Origin: Vampirovibrio sp041737375
GTDB taxonomy: Bacteria > Cyanobacteriota > Vampirovibrionia > Vampirovibrionales > Vampirovibrionaceae
NCBI RefSeq assembly: GCF_041737375.1
Contig: NZ_JBGSRV010000010.1
Location: forward strand, 372,001-436,000
Reading direction: 5' to 3'
DNA: 64,000 nucleotides
In this document: positions 1-8,711 of the stretch, piece by piece
How positions within the stretch are numbered: the first letter of the stretch is position 1
How the letters are laid out: each line of letters starts with the position of its first letter
Program-made: the position numbers and the translations under genes
Notes under the pieces: model-generated
Databases searched by the model: none
Seen by the model: the letters and a program-made list of their open reading frames with translations, nothing else
What the model was told of the DNA's origin: nothing

Positions 1-2
1 AA

Positions 3-77
3 ACCAACGAGAGCCAAACCCTGTTAAACCTCTTTATCAAAATCAGTCAAGCTTTAAGAAGCTTTCAGGCGGCTTAA
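3..77 (+). CDS. C-terminal fragment of an unidentified protein (partial at window edge)
   Basis: An open frame enters from the left edge and stops at 77. It encodes about 24 residues of amphipathic helix character (leucine, isoleucine and phenylalanine alternating with polar residues), which looks like the end of a real protein. No domain is visible, and another frame is also open to about position 119, so the frame choice is tentative. Confidence 0.3.
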   Translation, partial: TNESQTLLNLFIKISQALRSFQAA

Positions 78-313
78 CCTGTAAATCCCCTCTGTGGCGA
101 AAACCGACCGCTTATTTTTAAAAATCATTTACAAAGCTGGCACAAAAAAACAATCAATTACGTTTATGCCAGTGTAAGAGACATCGGCTGGGTTCATTAA
201 CAACAACACAAGCAGGCTGGGGACATAGGGACGGGGAACACAACAATACGACAACCGGGATGGGTGACTGAATACATCGAGTGATAGGGAATTAGGAAAT
301 AGGAGTGTATGGA

Positions 314-781
314 ATGGAACAACGTCAGCAAAAACCGGCATTAACTTTAAAGTACGCCAAGCGCCGTTTTGATGGTGGTAACGAAGCAGAATTGATTCGG
401 GCCATTGAAGTATCTCAAATGAACAAATTGTACAACCACGCCCAAATGGGTACAGAACCGGCTCACAATACCTTTTCAGCGCCGCTGAACCTAAGCCCCA
501 ATCCGGGCGTACAGGCCCAAAAGCCTCAAGTATCCAAACGCACTCGTCAATCCCGGATGGTAGAAGCCGCCATCACAGGCCCTTTGCAACTGTGCATCGG
601 TGTGGTGGGAATGCTCACCGCAACGCTGGCCATCATCACCTTCCGCAGAGCCGATAATCAGCCCATGCTGGATCAAAGCTGGATCGTGTTTCGTGATTGC
701 CGCAAAACCTTGATTAAAGGAATCAAAGATTGCCTGACCACCCCAATTCGAGTGGTGAAGGCCAGCTTGCAGACCGTTTAG
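314..781 (+). CDS. Small membrane protein of unknown function
   Basis: I do not recognise this 155-residue protein. The ATG at 314 is preferred over a GTG nine bases upstream because an AGGAG at 301-305 sits eight bases before it. The first half is polar and rich in Gln, Pro and basic residues. One hydrophobic stretch at about residues 96-115 (many Leu, Ile, Val and Ala) could be a membrane segment. A short basic/polar tail with two Cys-containing patches follows. The gene stands alone and is closed by a strong hairpin just downstream. Confidence 0.6.
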   Translation: MEQRQQKPALTLKYAKRRFDGGNEAELIRAIEVSQMNKLYNHAQMGTEPAHNTFSAPLNLSPNPGVQAQKPQVSKRTRQSRMVEAAITGPLQLCIGVVGMLTATLAIITFRRADNQPMLDQSWIVFRDCRKTLIKGIKDCLTTPIRVVKASLQTV

Positions 782-811
782 TTTTATAACTTTCCTAACA
801 CTCCAACAGCC

Positions 812-849
812 TCAACCGCCCGTCTTAGTGATCTAAGACGGGCGGTTGA
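812..849 (+). terminator. Strong hairpin, probable terminator
   Basis: A perfect 17-bp inverted repeat (812-828 with 833-849) encloses a 4-nt loop and is very GC rich in the middle. Only a short T run follows, so intrinsic termination is likely but not textbook. It lies 30 bp after the preceding stop codon. Confidence 0.6.
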
Positions 850-1117
850 ACGTTTTGAGCGATGAGATCATTCAAGTTCATTCCATTTTTGCCGACATGT
901 TTTTCAGGTGGGTAAAATCCATCCACCCGCAATCGAAAAATCTAACTAATCAGTTTTATTTAAATTCAAATCAACCAAATCACTCTAAAGGGTGATAAAA
1001 ACAAAAACCATAAAATATATATTAAAGACATAAACAAGCCCAGCAATTTATCACCATTCAGGCTTGTTGCAAGATTAGTAGTATGGGCAGTCCACAAGAG
1101 AATAAGGATGACGGTTA
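850..1117 (+). other. AT-rich intergenic stretch before the prepilin genes
   Basis: No reading frame is convincing here. The stretch from about 940 to 1080 is very AT rich and probably holds the promoter of the prepilin genes. A 7-bp inverted repeat with a 20-nt loop lies at about 1034-1067. No clear -35/-10 pair could be chosen. Confidence 0.4.
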
Positions 1118-1327
1118 ATGTTGAAACAGTATGTAAGCTTTCAGGTCTGGTTAGCCACTCGCAATCACGGAAAATCCAAAGGGCAATCTCTGGCAGAATA
1201 CGGCTTGGTGTTAGCCCTCATTGCGGTGGTTTGTATTGCGGCACTTGGCACACTGGGCAAACAAATCAGCACCATGCTAACAGGCTTGTCAGCCACCATC
1301 GGCGCAGTCAAAACAGGCAGCAGGTAA
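1118..1327 (+). CDS. Flp-type (type IVb) prepilin
   Basis: This 69-residue protein carries the class IVb prepilin signature. A short basic leader ends in Gly at about residue 22. Then come a Glu at +5 and Tyr at +6 of the mature protein (GQSLAEYG) and about 20 hydrophobic residues. Prepilin peptidase would cut after the Gly and the mature subunit would polymerise through its N-terminal helix. The length fits the family. A second similar gene follows at 1405. No Tad/Cpa secretion genes are in the window, so the assembly machine must be elsewhere. A larger overlapping frame starting at 1108 has no such pattern. Confidence 0.8.
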   Translation: MLKQYVSFQVWLATRNHGKSKGQSLAEYGLVLALIAVVCIAALGTLGKQISTMLTGLSATIGAVKTGSR

Positions 1328-1404
1328 TCATAACGGACGAGGCTGACCCCATTCCAGCCTCGTCCGCTTCTCCCCGTTTTATTCAGTGAAGGCCTAGTAG
1401 CTTC

Positions 1405-1584
1405 ATGCAGGATCAAACCAAAAAACACCTTAAAGGACAAAGCCTGCCAGAATATGCCACCATTCTGGCCCTTGTGACGCTCTTTTGTATAACCGCGGTC
1501 ACCTTTCTTGGCGAAAATATCCAGGATTTTATACTCGACTTTTCAAACCAGGTACAAGGGGTCAGCACTTCCCCACACCGGTAA
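1405..1584 (+). CDS. Second Flp-type prepilin, very short
   Basis: This 59-residue frame is shorter than many gene-finding cut-offs. It repeats the prepilin plan: a basic leader ending in Gly at residue 11, then GQSLPEYA with Glu at +5 and Tyr at +6, then a hydrophobic helix to about residue 36 and a short polar tail. It lies 77 bp after the first prepilin and is probably co-transcribed with it. Pro replaces Ala before the Glu, and the tail differs fully from that of its neighbour, so it may be a minor subunit rather than a copy. No clean ribosome binding site was found. Confidence 0.72.
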   Translation: MQDQTKKHLKGQSLPEYATILALVTLFCITAVTFLGENIQDFILDFSNQVQGVSTSPHR

Positions 1585-1665
1585 ACGCCCTTGGTCATCC
1601 CACTCCCTGTCAATCCGTTTGACAATGAGATACCCTTCTAACTATGATAGTCATCTCCCCAGTGT

Positions 1666-1749
1666 GTCGGGGTGGCGGAATGGTAGACGCGCACGTTTGA
1701 GGGGCGTGTGGAGCAATCTGTAGGGGTTCAAGTCCCCTCCTCGACACCA
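1666..1749 (+). tRNA. tRNA-Leu (anticodon GAG)
   Basis: The cloverleaf can be drawn by hand. The 7-bp acceptor stem has one G-T pair. The D arm is of leucine type, and the anticodon stem CACGT/GCGTG encloses the loop TTGAGGG. There is a long variable arm, a T arm with GGTTCAAGTCC, and an encoded CCA at the 3' end. The long variable arm and the GAG anticodon assign leucine. A TATGAT hexamer at about 1643-1648 could be its -10 element. Confidence 0.95.
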
Positions 1750-1844
1750 TATCATCATCACAAAACCAGTTTTCTCTTCAATCCAGCAGGGCAACGCCTC
1801 ACGCCCCTGATGACAAGACTTCATCCATCATAAAAAAACATGAA

Positions 1845-1877
1845 AAAAGCCCTCTCCAACTGTAGAAGAGGGCTTTT
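1845..1877. terminator. Bidirectional terminator
   Basis: An 11-bp stem (AAAAGCCCTCT with its complement) has an 11-nt loop. It is A-rich on one flank and T-rich on the other, so it can end transcription both from the tRNA-Leu side and from the transketolase operon on the minus strand. Confidence 0.8.
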
Positions 1878-1897
1878 AGACGTTTAAAACAGCGAAC

Positions 1898-2869
1898 TTA
1901 GCCTTTCAGCCAGCGCAGGGCTTCGTTGTAAATGGATTCCCAGTCAATGCCGTATTCTTTAAACAAGGCCTCGCCGGTGCCACTTTGGCCAAAGCGGTCC
2001 TGAGTGCCCAAACGACGCACGGCAGTCGGCTGATGCGTACTCAGTTCCTCACAAACCACACCCGCCAAGCCACCCAGAATCTGATGACTTTCTACAGTAA
2101 TGACTTTACCCGTTTTGCGGGCGCTGTTCACCAGGGTTTCAGTATCAAAGGGCTTGATAAAGACGCAATTCAGTACTTCTGCCTGAATGCCATGATCCGC
2201 CTGTAACCGCTCAGCGGCCAATAGCGCATGATAAACCGTTTCGCCGGTGGCAACCAAACTGATATCAGTACCTTCTCGCTCCACCCGAATGCGATGGGGC
2301 ATGGCGGCATCCAGCTGATAAGTAGCCTCATCGTGAATAACCGGGCAATTGGGGCGCACCAAACGCACATAAACCGGCCCATAATACTCTGCGGCCCAGC
2401 GAATGACCCGATCGGTTTCCACCGCGTCGGAAGGCACAATAACCGTCATCCCCGGAATCACCCGCATCAGGGCAATGTCCTCGATGGATTGATGGCTGGC
2501 CCCGTCCTCACCCAGACTTAAACCGCTGTGGGTGGGGCAAATTTTAACATTCAAGCCCGAGTAACAAACCGTATTACGAATTTGATCCCAACCTTTGCCA
2601 GCCGCAAATATAGCAAACGTGCTACAAAAGGGGATTTTGCCAGTCGTGGACAAGCCTGCAGCCGTGTTAATCAGGTCTTGTTCGGAAATGCCCTGATTAA
2701 AAAAGCGCTCGGGATACTGATCCGCAAACTTCTGGGTTTGGGTGGAGCAAGCCAAATCGGCGTCAAGCACCACAATATTGGGGTTTTCAGCGCCCAGCGC
2801 CACCAGGGTTTCGCCGTATTGGTTTCTAAGGGCTTTTAAAGCCGGTTTTTCAAGATTAATTGTTGTCAT
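1898..2869 (-). CDS. Transketolase, C-terminal subunit
   Basis: With its partner at 2904-3842 this forms a two-gene transketolase, which moves two-carbon ketol units in the non-oxidative pentose phosphate pathway (cytoplasm, TPP dependent). The 323 residues match the pyrimidine-binding and C-terminal domains. The FNQGISEQ motif near residue 70 carries the glutamate that activates TPP, and the SLGEDGASHQ stretch is typical. The frame is open further upstream into the neighbour, but homologous sequence begins only near 2869. ATGs at 2875 and 2869 are both possible, with AGGA just before them. The gap to the N subunit is about 30 bp. DXS-like or pyruvate dehydrogenase E1 beta alternatives are less likely given the partner. 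Confidence 0.9.
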   Translation of the reverse strand: MTTINLEKPALKALRNQYGETLVALGAENPNIVVLDADLACSTQTQKFADQYPERFFNQGISEQDLINTAAGLSTTGKIPFCSTFAIFAAGKGWDQIRNTVCYSGLNVKICPTHSGLSLGEDGASHQSIEDIALMRVIPGMTVIVPSDAVETDRVIRWAAEYYGPVYVRLVRPNCPVIHDEATYQLDAAMPHRIRVEREGTDISLVATGETVYHALLAAERLQADHGIQAEVLNCVFIKPFDTETLVNSARKTGKVITVESHQILGGLAGVVCEELSTHQPTAVRRLGTQDRFGQSGTGEALFKEYGIDWESIYNEALRWLKG

Positions 2870-2903
2870 TCGCATCCATTCCTTTAAATCTTTAAGGCTC
2901 AAA

Positions 2904-3842
2904 CTAGGACAAGGCTTGGTAAGCGGCCACCAGCTCGCCACGAGCCGCTTCGTACTGCTCCTTATTAGGGGCTTTGCCATGCCAACCCGCCTGATTTTCC
3001 ATAAAGCTAACGCCCTTGCCTTTGATGGTATTGGCAATAATAACGGTGGGGCGATCGGTTTCCACCGCAAAGCGATCCGCTTGAGCCAAGGCATCCTGAA
3101 TTTGGGCGAAATCATGGCCGTCAATTTCAATGACATTCCAATCAAAAGCGGCAAACTTGGGAGCCATGGCGCCCAATGCCTTCACCTTTTCGGTATCGCC
3201 ATCAATTTGCAAATGGTTGCGATCCACAATGGCAGTGAGGTTGCTGACTTTGTGATGAGCCGCACTCAGCACGGCTTCCCATACGTTGCCTTCCTGACAC
3301 TCGCCATCGCCCATTAGCACCATCACCCGGCTGTTGATTTTATCCAGCCGCAAGCCCAGTGCCATGCCCACCCCGCAAGACAGCCCCTGTCCGAGCGAGC
3401 CAGTGGAGATGTCGCAGCCCTTAATGTATTTGGAGGCCGGATGCCCTTGCAAGTTGGTGTTGATCTGGCGCAAGGTCTTTTTCTCATCCCATGGAATATA
3501 GCCCGCTTCCATCAACGTGGCATAATAAGCCGGAGCGCCGTGTCCCTTGGACATAATAAAACGATCCCGCACTGTCCAGTCGGCGTTGGCCGGGTCCCAC
3601 ACCATATGATGAAACCAGAGCGTCACCAGCAAATCAATGCAAGACAGCGAACTGCCGGGATGCCCCGATTGGGGTTCATAAATCATATCCAAAATCTCAA
3701 TCCGCAGCTTGGCGGAAAGCTTTTGTAGCTGGGGAATAGTCAAACGGGGCAGACCAGCCGGTAATACTCGGGTCTGGTGGGTGGATACGGTCATGGAATC
3801 TTTACTCTCACTTTGGGAAACAGGGTTCAGGGTGGCGCTCAT
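2904..3842 (-). CDS. Transketolase, N-terminal subunit
   Basis: This 312-residue protein is the TPP-diphosphate-binding half. Visible hallmarks are SGHPG near residue 59, KGHGAPAYYA, GSLGQG, and the GDG...N thiamine motif (MGDGECQEG followed by RNHLQIDG). The ATG at 3842 has AAGGG about eight bases upstream. About 30 leading residues are rich in Ser and Thr and not conserved. The split into two genes is common in archaea and several bacterial phyla, whereas one-gene forms are about 660 residues. It lies in an apparent operon after the WecG/TagA-type gene (33-bp gap), which may be only co-transcription. Confidence 0.92.
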   Translation of the reverse strand: MSATLNPVSQSESKDSMTVSTHQTRVLPAGLPRLTIPQLQKLSAKLRIEILDMIYEPQSGHPGSSLSCIDLLVTLWFHHMVWDPANADWTVRDRFIMSKGHGAPAYYATLMEAGYIPWDEKKTLRQINTNLQGHPASKYIKGCDISTGSLGQGLSCGVGMALGLRLDKINSRVMVLMGDGECQEGNVWEAVLSAAHHKVSNLTAIVDRNHLQIDGDTEKVKALGAMAPKFAAFDWNVIEIDGHDFAQIQDALAQADRFAVETDRPTVIIANTIKGKGVSFMENQAGWHGKAPNKEQYEAARGELVAAYQALS

Positions 3843-3875
3843 GAATCAGCCCTTCAATTGCGTAAAGCCGGACAA

Positions 3876-4619
3876 TCAGCGGTCAAATCCAGCTAACCAT
3901 ACTTTTACTACAAACATTGGCAAAGTTTTATAGATTCGCTTAATGCGCCACGGTTCGCTACTGATTCGATACAGCCACTCCAGATTCAAACGGCGCATCC
4001 AGGCCGGGGCGCGCAAGGTTTTACCGCTCCACACATCCAGGCTGCCACCCACCCCCACCATCACCGCCCCCGGAAATAAAGCCTTGTGGCGATGAATCCA
4101 GATTTCCTGACGAGGAACCCCCAGGGCCACCAATACAATTTTGGGTAAAGCATCCGCGCAGGCTTGAACGATTTTAGCTTCCTCCTCATCCGGCTTAAAA
4201 AACCCGTGGTGCTGATAAACGATCCGCAAGCCCGGAAAGCGTGTTTGAAGATTTTCAACGGCCAATGCCAAAACACTTTCAGCGGCCCCCACAAGCGCAA
4301 CGGGCTGATTGGTTTCCGCAGCCCACTTTAATAAAGATTCCGAGAACTCAATACCCGGCAACCGGCTCACAGAATGGCCTTGCTTTCGCAATGCCCATAC
4401 CAACCCGGCCCCATCGGGCAAAATCACATCGGCGGCCTTTAAAATCTGGCTCAACACAGGGTTTTCATCCCCCTGCATCATCATTTCAGGGTTCAGGGTA
4501 ACCACCTGCACCGTTTTTTGTCTGGAAAGCGCTTCCTGTACAAAGGTTTCTGCCTGAGTTTTATCTACCAAATGTACGGGATACCCCAGTAACCGGGCTT
4601 CCTTCAGTTGAGTTGCCAC
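3876..4619 (-). CDS. WecG/TagA/CpsF family glycosyltransferase
   Basis: The family (GT26) transfers N-acetylmannosamine or related sugars onto undecaprenyl-linked N-acetylglucosamine at the cytoplasmic face of the membrane, building teichoic acid, enterobacterial common antigen or exopolysaccharide. The 247 residues show the family pattern: TLNPEMM near residue 41, ADVILPDGAGLVWA, RLPGIEF, a VALGVPRQEIWI block, GVGGSLDVWSG, and the basic APAWMRRLNLEWLYRI tail. The start is GTG with AAAGGTGG seven bases before it. It is first in a minus-strand run with the transketolase genes. The actual sugar cannot be read from the sequence. Confidence 0.88.
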   Translation of the reverse strand: MATQLKEARLLGYPVHLVDKTQAETFVQEALSRQKTVQVVTLNPEMMMQGDENPVLSQILKAADVILPDGAGLVWALRKQGHSVSRLPGIEFSESLLKWAAETNQPVALVGAAESVLALAVENLQTRFPGLRIVYQHHGFFKPDEEEAKIVQACADALPKIVLVALGVPRQEIWIHRHKALFPGAVMVGVGGSLDVWSGKTLRAPAWMRRLNLEWLYRISSEPWRIKRIYKTLPMFVVKVWLAGFDR

Positions 4620-4694
4620 GCCTAAGCCACCTTTATCAATGCCTTACACCCCCACTATTGTAGGGATTTTTAACCTGCCTGAAAAGAGCCTTAA

Positions 4695-4729
4695 CAAAAA
4701 GCGTCTGGCTTGACGGGGGCCAGACGCTT
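4695..4729 (-). terminator. Terminator after clpX
   Basis: An 11-bp perfect stem (4699-4709 with 4719-4729) is followed, on the minus strand, by five T residues. It lies 25 bp beyond the clpX stop codon. Confidence 0.8.
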
Positions 4730-4753
4730 GATGCTTATGGATTACCTGAGTAC

Positions 4754-6061
4754 TCAGGCGATTTCAGTTTTTGGTTTTTTGTCGGGAAGCAATAAAACTT
4801 CCGCGCTGTTCTTTTTCTCAACCATCTCAGGGGTTAACTCAAACACTTTGAGGTCATCACGAGAGGGCGCTTCAAACATCACCGGCAACATCAGCTCTTC
4901 TACGATACTACGCAGGGCACGAGCGCCAGTTTTACGCTTGATGGCTTCCTTGGCAATCGCTTGCGCAACGCCTTCGGCAAAGATGAGTTCTACGTCATCC
5001 ATGGCCATCAGCTCTTTATACTGTTTGAACACAGCGTTTTTAGGCTCAATGAGAATGCGAACCAGTGCTTCTTCATCCAGCGGATCCAGAACGGCAGTCA
5101 CTGGAACCCGACCGATAAACTCGGGAATCATCCCGAACTTAATCAGGTCATCTGGCTGAAGCTGCTTCATCATGCGAGCCGCTTCCAAATCCCGTTCATA
5201 CTGAGATTTGGGCGAACTGGCCCCGAAACCAACGGACTTGCCGGAGTTAATCCGACCTTCCACGATTTTTTCAAGGCCGATGAAAGCACCACCGCAAACA
5301 AACAAAATGTTGGAGGTGTCGATCTGAATGAATTCCTGATGCGGGTGCTTGCGCCCACCTTGCGGAGGAACGTTGGCAACCGTGCCTTCAATCATCTTCA
5401 GCAATGCCTGCTGTACGCCTTCCCCGGAAACATCACGGGTGATGCTCGGGTTTTCGGACTTGCGGGCAATTTTATCGATTTCATCAATGTAGACAATGCC
5501 ACGCTCTGCTTTAGCCGCATCATAATCAGCGGCCTGATACAAGCGCAACAGGATGTTTTCCACATCGTCACCAACGTAACCGGCCTCGGTCAAGGTCGTC
5601 GCGTCCGCAACCGCGAACGGAACTTCCAAAAACTTGGCCAAGGTTTGCGCCAACAGCGTTTTACCAGAACCAGTGGGTCCAATCAGCAGAATGTTACTCT
5701 TCTGAATTTCAACCAGATCCTTCTTGTCCTCTTTTTCTTTGTTGGACAAGTTGTGGTTCACCCGCTTGTAGTGATTGTAAACAGCTACGGACAAAACCCG
5801 CTTGGCATCATCCTGGCCGACAATATGATCGTCCAGAAACCCTTTGATTTCCAGCGGCTTAGGGACCTTTGAGATTTCTGGCAGGCTGGCGGTTTTTTCG
5901 CCCTCCTCGGCCTCAAAGAATTCCTCATCCAGAATTTCATTACAGAGATCGACGCATTCATCGCAAATGTAGACTTCAGGCCCGGCAATGAGTTTTTTAA
6001 CCTGATCCTGACTTTTACCGCAAAATGAGCATTTTAAGCGGCTATCTTCATGCTTGGCCAT
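4754..6061 (-). CDS. clpX: ClpX, ATPase subunit of the ClpXP protease
   Basis: ClpX unfolds tagged proteins and threads them into ClpP in the cytoplasm. The 435 residues hold an N-terminal zinc domain (Cys 11, 14, 33, 36). The AAA+ core has Walker A GPTGSGKT at 128-135, pore loop GYVG at 161-164 and Walker B IVYIDEID at 189-196. A C-terminal lid carries the arginine-rich KRKTGARALRS motif. An upstream in-frame ATG exists, but the ATG at 6061 has GGAGGG six bases before it. It follows clpP on the same strand (86-bp gap), the usual tig-clpP-clpX order. Confidence 0.97.
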   Translation of the reverse strand: MAKHEDSRLKCSFCGKSQDQVKKLIAGPEVYICDECVDLCNEILDEEFFEAEEGEKTASLPEISKVPKPLEIKGFLDDHIVGQDDAKRVLSVAVYNHYKRVNHNLSNKEKEDKKDLVEIQKSNILLIGPTGSGKTLLAQTLAKFLEVPFAVADATTLTEAGYVGDDVENILLRLYQAADYDAAKAERGIVYIDEIDKIARKSENPSITRDVSGEGVQQALLKMIEGTVANVPPQGGRKHPHQEFIQIDTSNILFVCGGAFIGLEKIVEGRINSGKSVGFGASSPKSQYERDLEAARMMKQLQPDDLIKFGMIPEFIGRVPVTAVLDPLDEEALVRILIEPKNAVFKQYKELMAMDDVELIFAEGVAQAIAKEAIKRKTGARALRSIVEELMLPVMFEAPSRDDLKVFELTPEMVEKKNSAEVLLLPDKKPKTEIA

Positions 6062-6147
6062 GTCTAGCCCTCCAGATTGAGTTTGCATGAACCCGCCCCA
6101 GACAACGCAAGGGGGCGTCAGTCCACCATTCCATGTTCATTATAATA

Positions 6148-6777
6148 CTATTTGTTGGTATTGGCTTCCTCAGCCTTGGTAATCACCTTGTCCACCATAC
6201 CGTAAGCCACACCTTCTTCTGCCGACATGATGTAGTCACGGTCTGTATCCCGTTCAATTTTTTTGATGGATTGACCAGTGTTGGAAGCCAGAATTTCATT
6301 CAGGTTCTTCTTCATACGGTTGATCTCAGCGGCCTGAATCTCGATATCTGTCGCCTGACCTTGAGCGCCGCCCAAAGGTTGGTGAATCAGGATGCGGGAG
6401 TTGGGCAAGGCCATCCGTTTTCCGGGAGTACCGGAAGACAGCAGGAACGCACCCATACTTGCGGCCTGACCCAGGCAAATGGTGGCAACATCAGCCCGAA
6501 TGTGTTTCATGGTGTCGTAGATAGCAAAACCAGCAGTTACCGAGCCACCTGGACTGTTGATATACAGCATAATGTCTTTTTCAGGGTTCTCGGAATCCAG
6601 CAACAGAAGCTGAGCTACGATGAGGTTAGCGACCATATCATCAATGGGCGTTCCCAAGAAAATGATTCGCTCTCTCAGTAACCGGGAGAAAATATCGAAG
6701 GAACGTTCCCCACGACTGGATTGCTCGATAACAACGGGCATATAAGCCTGGGGGTCACCGTTCGGTACATACAGCAT
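6148..6777 (-). CDS. clpP: ClpP, serine protease subunit
   Basis: ClpP is the tetradecameric peptidase chamber that partners ClpX. Ser107 (GQAASMGA), His132 (ILIHQP) and Asp181 (DTDRDYIMS) form the triad, and the INSPGG loop lies at about 74-79. The ATG at 6777 gives 209 residues and has AGAGG eight bases before it. A GTG 18 bases upstream lacks a ribosome site. A later ATG (MPVVIEQ) would match the usual mature N-terminus, so a short propeptide is possible. Confidence 0.96.
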   Translation of the reverse strand: MLYVPNGDPQAYMPVVIEQSSRGERSFDIFSRLLRERIIFLGTPIDDMVANLIVAQLLLLDSENPEKDIMLYINSPGGSVTAGFAIYDTMKHIRADVATICLGQAASMGAFLLSSGTPGKRMALPNSRILIHQPLGGAQGQATDIEIQAAEINRMKKNLNEILASNTGQSIKKIERDTDRDYIMSAEEGVAYGMVDKVITKAEEANTNK

Positions 6778-6837
6778 CTGTGTTGCCTCTTTCACTTCAG
6801 CACAAATAGAATATTTTGCTTGTAGATGATTATTATT

Positions 6838-6874
6838 TTAGACGATCCTGCCACGGGATGGAAGGATCGTCTAA
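6838..6874. repeat. Hairpin between tig and clpP
   Basis: A perfect 12-bp inverted repeat (6838-6849 with 6863-6874) has a 13-nt loop. It has no T run on either strand, so it is more likely an mRNA processing or stabilising hairpin, or a weak terminator, than a classical terminator. It separates tig from clpP by structure while leaving read-through possible. Confidence 0.6.
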
Positions 6875-6882
6875 TGGTAAGT

Positions 6883-8298
6883 CTAAACTTCAGCGTCTAA
6901 AACGTCAAACTCTTCACCTTCGATGGCCGCAGCCACTTCAGTGCCTTCCGGCGTTTTTTTAGCGGAAGCGTCACTAGCCGCTTTCTGCTGCTCAACCTGC
7001 TCTTCAGGCACATAGGTAAACTCGGCCCGCTCCACCAGATAATCCACGATTTTCTGGCTCAAAATCTGATCAGACAGCGCTTGAGCGGCGGCAAAGTTAT
7101 TACCCAGCTGACGCATCACCTGCTTTTCGTCAATGCCACGCATGGCGGCCATTTGACTAACCATTGCGGAGAACTCGTTTTCGTTAACCTGCATGCCTTC
7201 CTGCTTGGCGATGGCCCCAAAAATCAAGCTGGTTTTAATCCGCTTGTTGGCTTCGCCACGCAGATTGTCCCAGGTGCTCTCATGACCTTCGGAATCCAGG
7301 AACTTCTCCCAGGATAAGCCCTGGCTTTTCAAACGCTGCTGAACTTCATCCATCAGCAATTTGGCTTCCCGGTTCACCATGCTTTCCGGCACTTCCACGC
7401 TGGATTTTTCAAGCAAGTAATCCACCACGGCTTTTTGCTTGCGGAAGGTATTTTCCTGATCTTCACTCTGCTTCAGCAGATTACGAACTTCGTCCTTCAT
7501 CTGGTCCACGGTTTCAAACGGGCCCACTTTTTTAGCCACATCATCGGTCAAATCCGGCACCACTTTTTTGGAGATGTCGTTAATTTTGACCTTGAACTCG
7601 GCAGGCTTACCGGCCAACAAGGCATCATGGTAATTTTCGGGGAAAGTTACGTTAATAGAGAACTCTTCAGCGATTTTGTGACCCACCAACTGGTCGGCAA
7701 AGCCTTCAATAAAGTTATTTTCACCCAGGTCAAGGCGGTAATTCTTGGCGGAACCACCTTTGATAGGCTCACCATTCACCGAACCATTGAAATCAATGTT
7801 CACAATATCGGTTTTCTCGGAAGGGCGATCCACCACGGATTCCAAAGTGGTTAAACGTTCCACGATGGAAGCCAGTTCTTTTTCTTCAGCATCTTCTGGC
7901 AACTTGTACTCGGGAACATCCAGCTTCAGAGTGGTTAAATCCGGCAATTGGGCCTCAGGACGAAGCTCCACAGTCGCTTTAACCGCAATACCTTCGCCCA
8001 GGTCAAATTTCAGGTTGTCAATTTGAGGAGGGGCCACGATATCCAGCTGATGCTCACTAATGGCATCGGCAAACAAATGAGGGAACAAACGATCCATGGC
8101 TTCTTGCTTAATACGCTCTACGCCTACCGTTTTTTCCACGATAGAACGAGGCGCCTTGCCACGACGGAATCCGGGAATGTTCAGACGCTGTCCGAGACGC
8201 TTCCAAGCCTTATTGTATTCCTGGTTGGCCTGCTCGGCAGGGATTTCCAGATTAATTTTCGCCAGATTCTGTTCTTCTTTTAAGACTTCAACTTTCAT
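6883..8298 (-). CDS. tig: Trigger factor, ribosome-bound chaperone and prolyl isomerase
   Basis: Trigger factor sits at the ribosome exit tunnel and shelters nascent chains. The ribosome-binding signature GFRRGKAPR is at residues 43-51. It is followed by a FKBP-like domain (about 150-240) and a long helical C-terminal arm domain. The 471 residues are somewhat longer than typical (about 430). The surplus is an acidic, Ala/Glu-rich tail after about residue 440. It is upstream of clpP and clpX in the classical order. Confidence 0.95.
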   Translation of the reverse strand: MKVEVLKEEQNLAKINLEIPAEQANQEYNKAWKRLGQRLNIPGFRRGKAPRSIVEKTVGVERIKQEAMDRLFPHLFADAISEHQLDIVAPPQIDNLKFDLGEGIAVKATVELRPEAQLPDLTTLKLDVPEYKLPEDAEEKELASIVERLTTLESVVDRPSEKTDIVNIDFNGSVNGEPIKGGSAKNYRLDLGENNFIEGFADQLVGHKIAEEFSINVTFPENYHDALLAGKPAEFKVKINDISKKVVPDLTDDVAKKVGPFETVDQMKDEVRNLLKQSEDQENTFRKQKAVVDYLLEKSSVEVPESMVNREAKLLMDEVQQRLKSQGLSWEKFLDSEGHESTWDNLRGEANKRIKTSLIFGAIAKQEGMQVNENEFSAMVSQMAAMRGIDEKQVMRQLGNNFAAAQALSDQILSQKIVDYLVERAEFTYVPEEQVEQQKAASDASAKKTPEGTEVAAAIEGEEFDVLDAEV

Positions 8299-8463
8299 GC
8301 GTCTGCCTAACCCATTCTTTAAAAATACTGTAACTGCGCCGAAATCGCCAGAGAAACCAGTCTCTCAGCGATTCTTGCACCAAATTCCTTGCCGTGGAAC
8401 GCTCTGATGCGGAGCTTTTCAATTTACCTTGGTATCCAGTTCAAGTTTTCCGGGATAAAAATT

Positions 8464-8535
<72 letters not shown>

Positions 8536-8711
8536 ATTTACCGGAAAACTTGAGGATGAATAGATTCTAGGTAAACCGCTTTGGAATTGCAACAGGGGAT
8601 TTGATACTTTTTTACATCAAATATTTCGAATACGCAAACCTTGCCTTGAAAACAGCTTGAAATCAAACCGATTCAGCTCCGGAATCCAAAAAATAACAGC
8701 GACAGAAAGCC

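Noticed and set aside
1108..1389. A 93-codon frame overlapping the first prepilin in another frame
   Set aside because: The overlapping frame at 1118 has a full prepilin signature, while this one has none.
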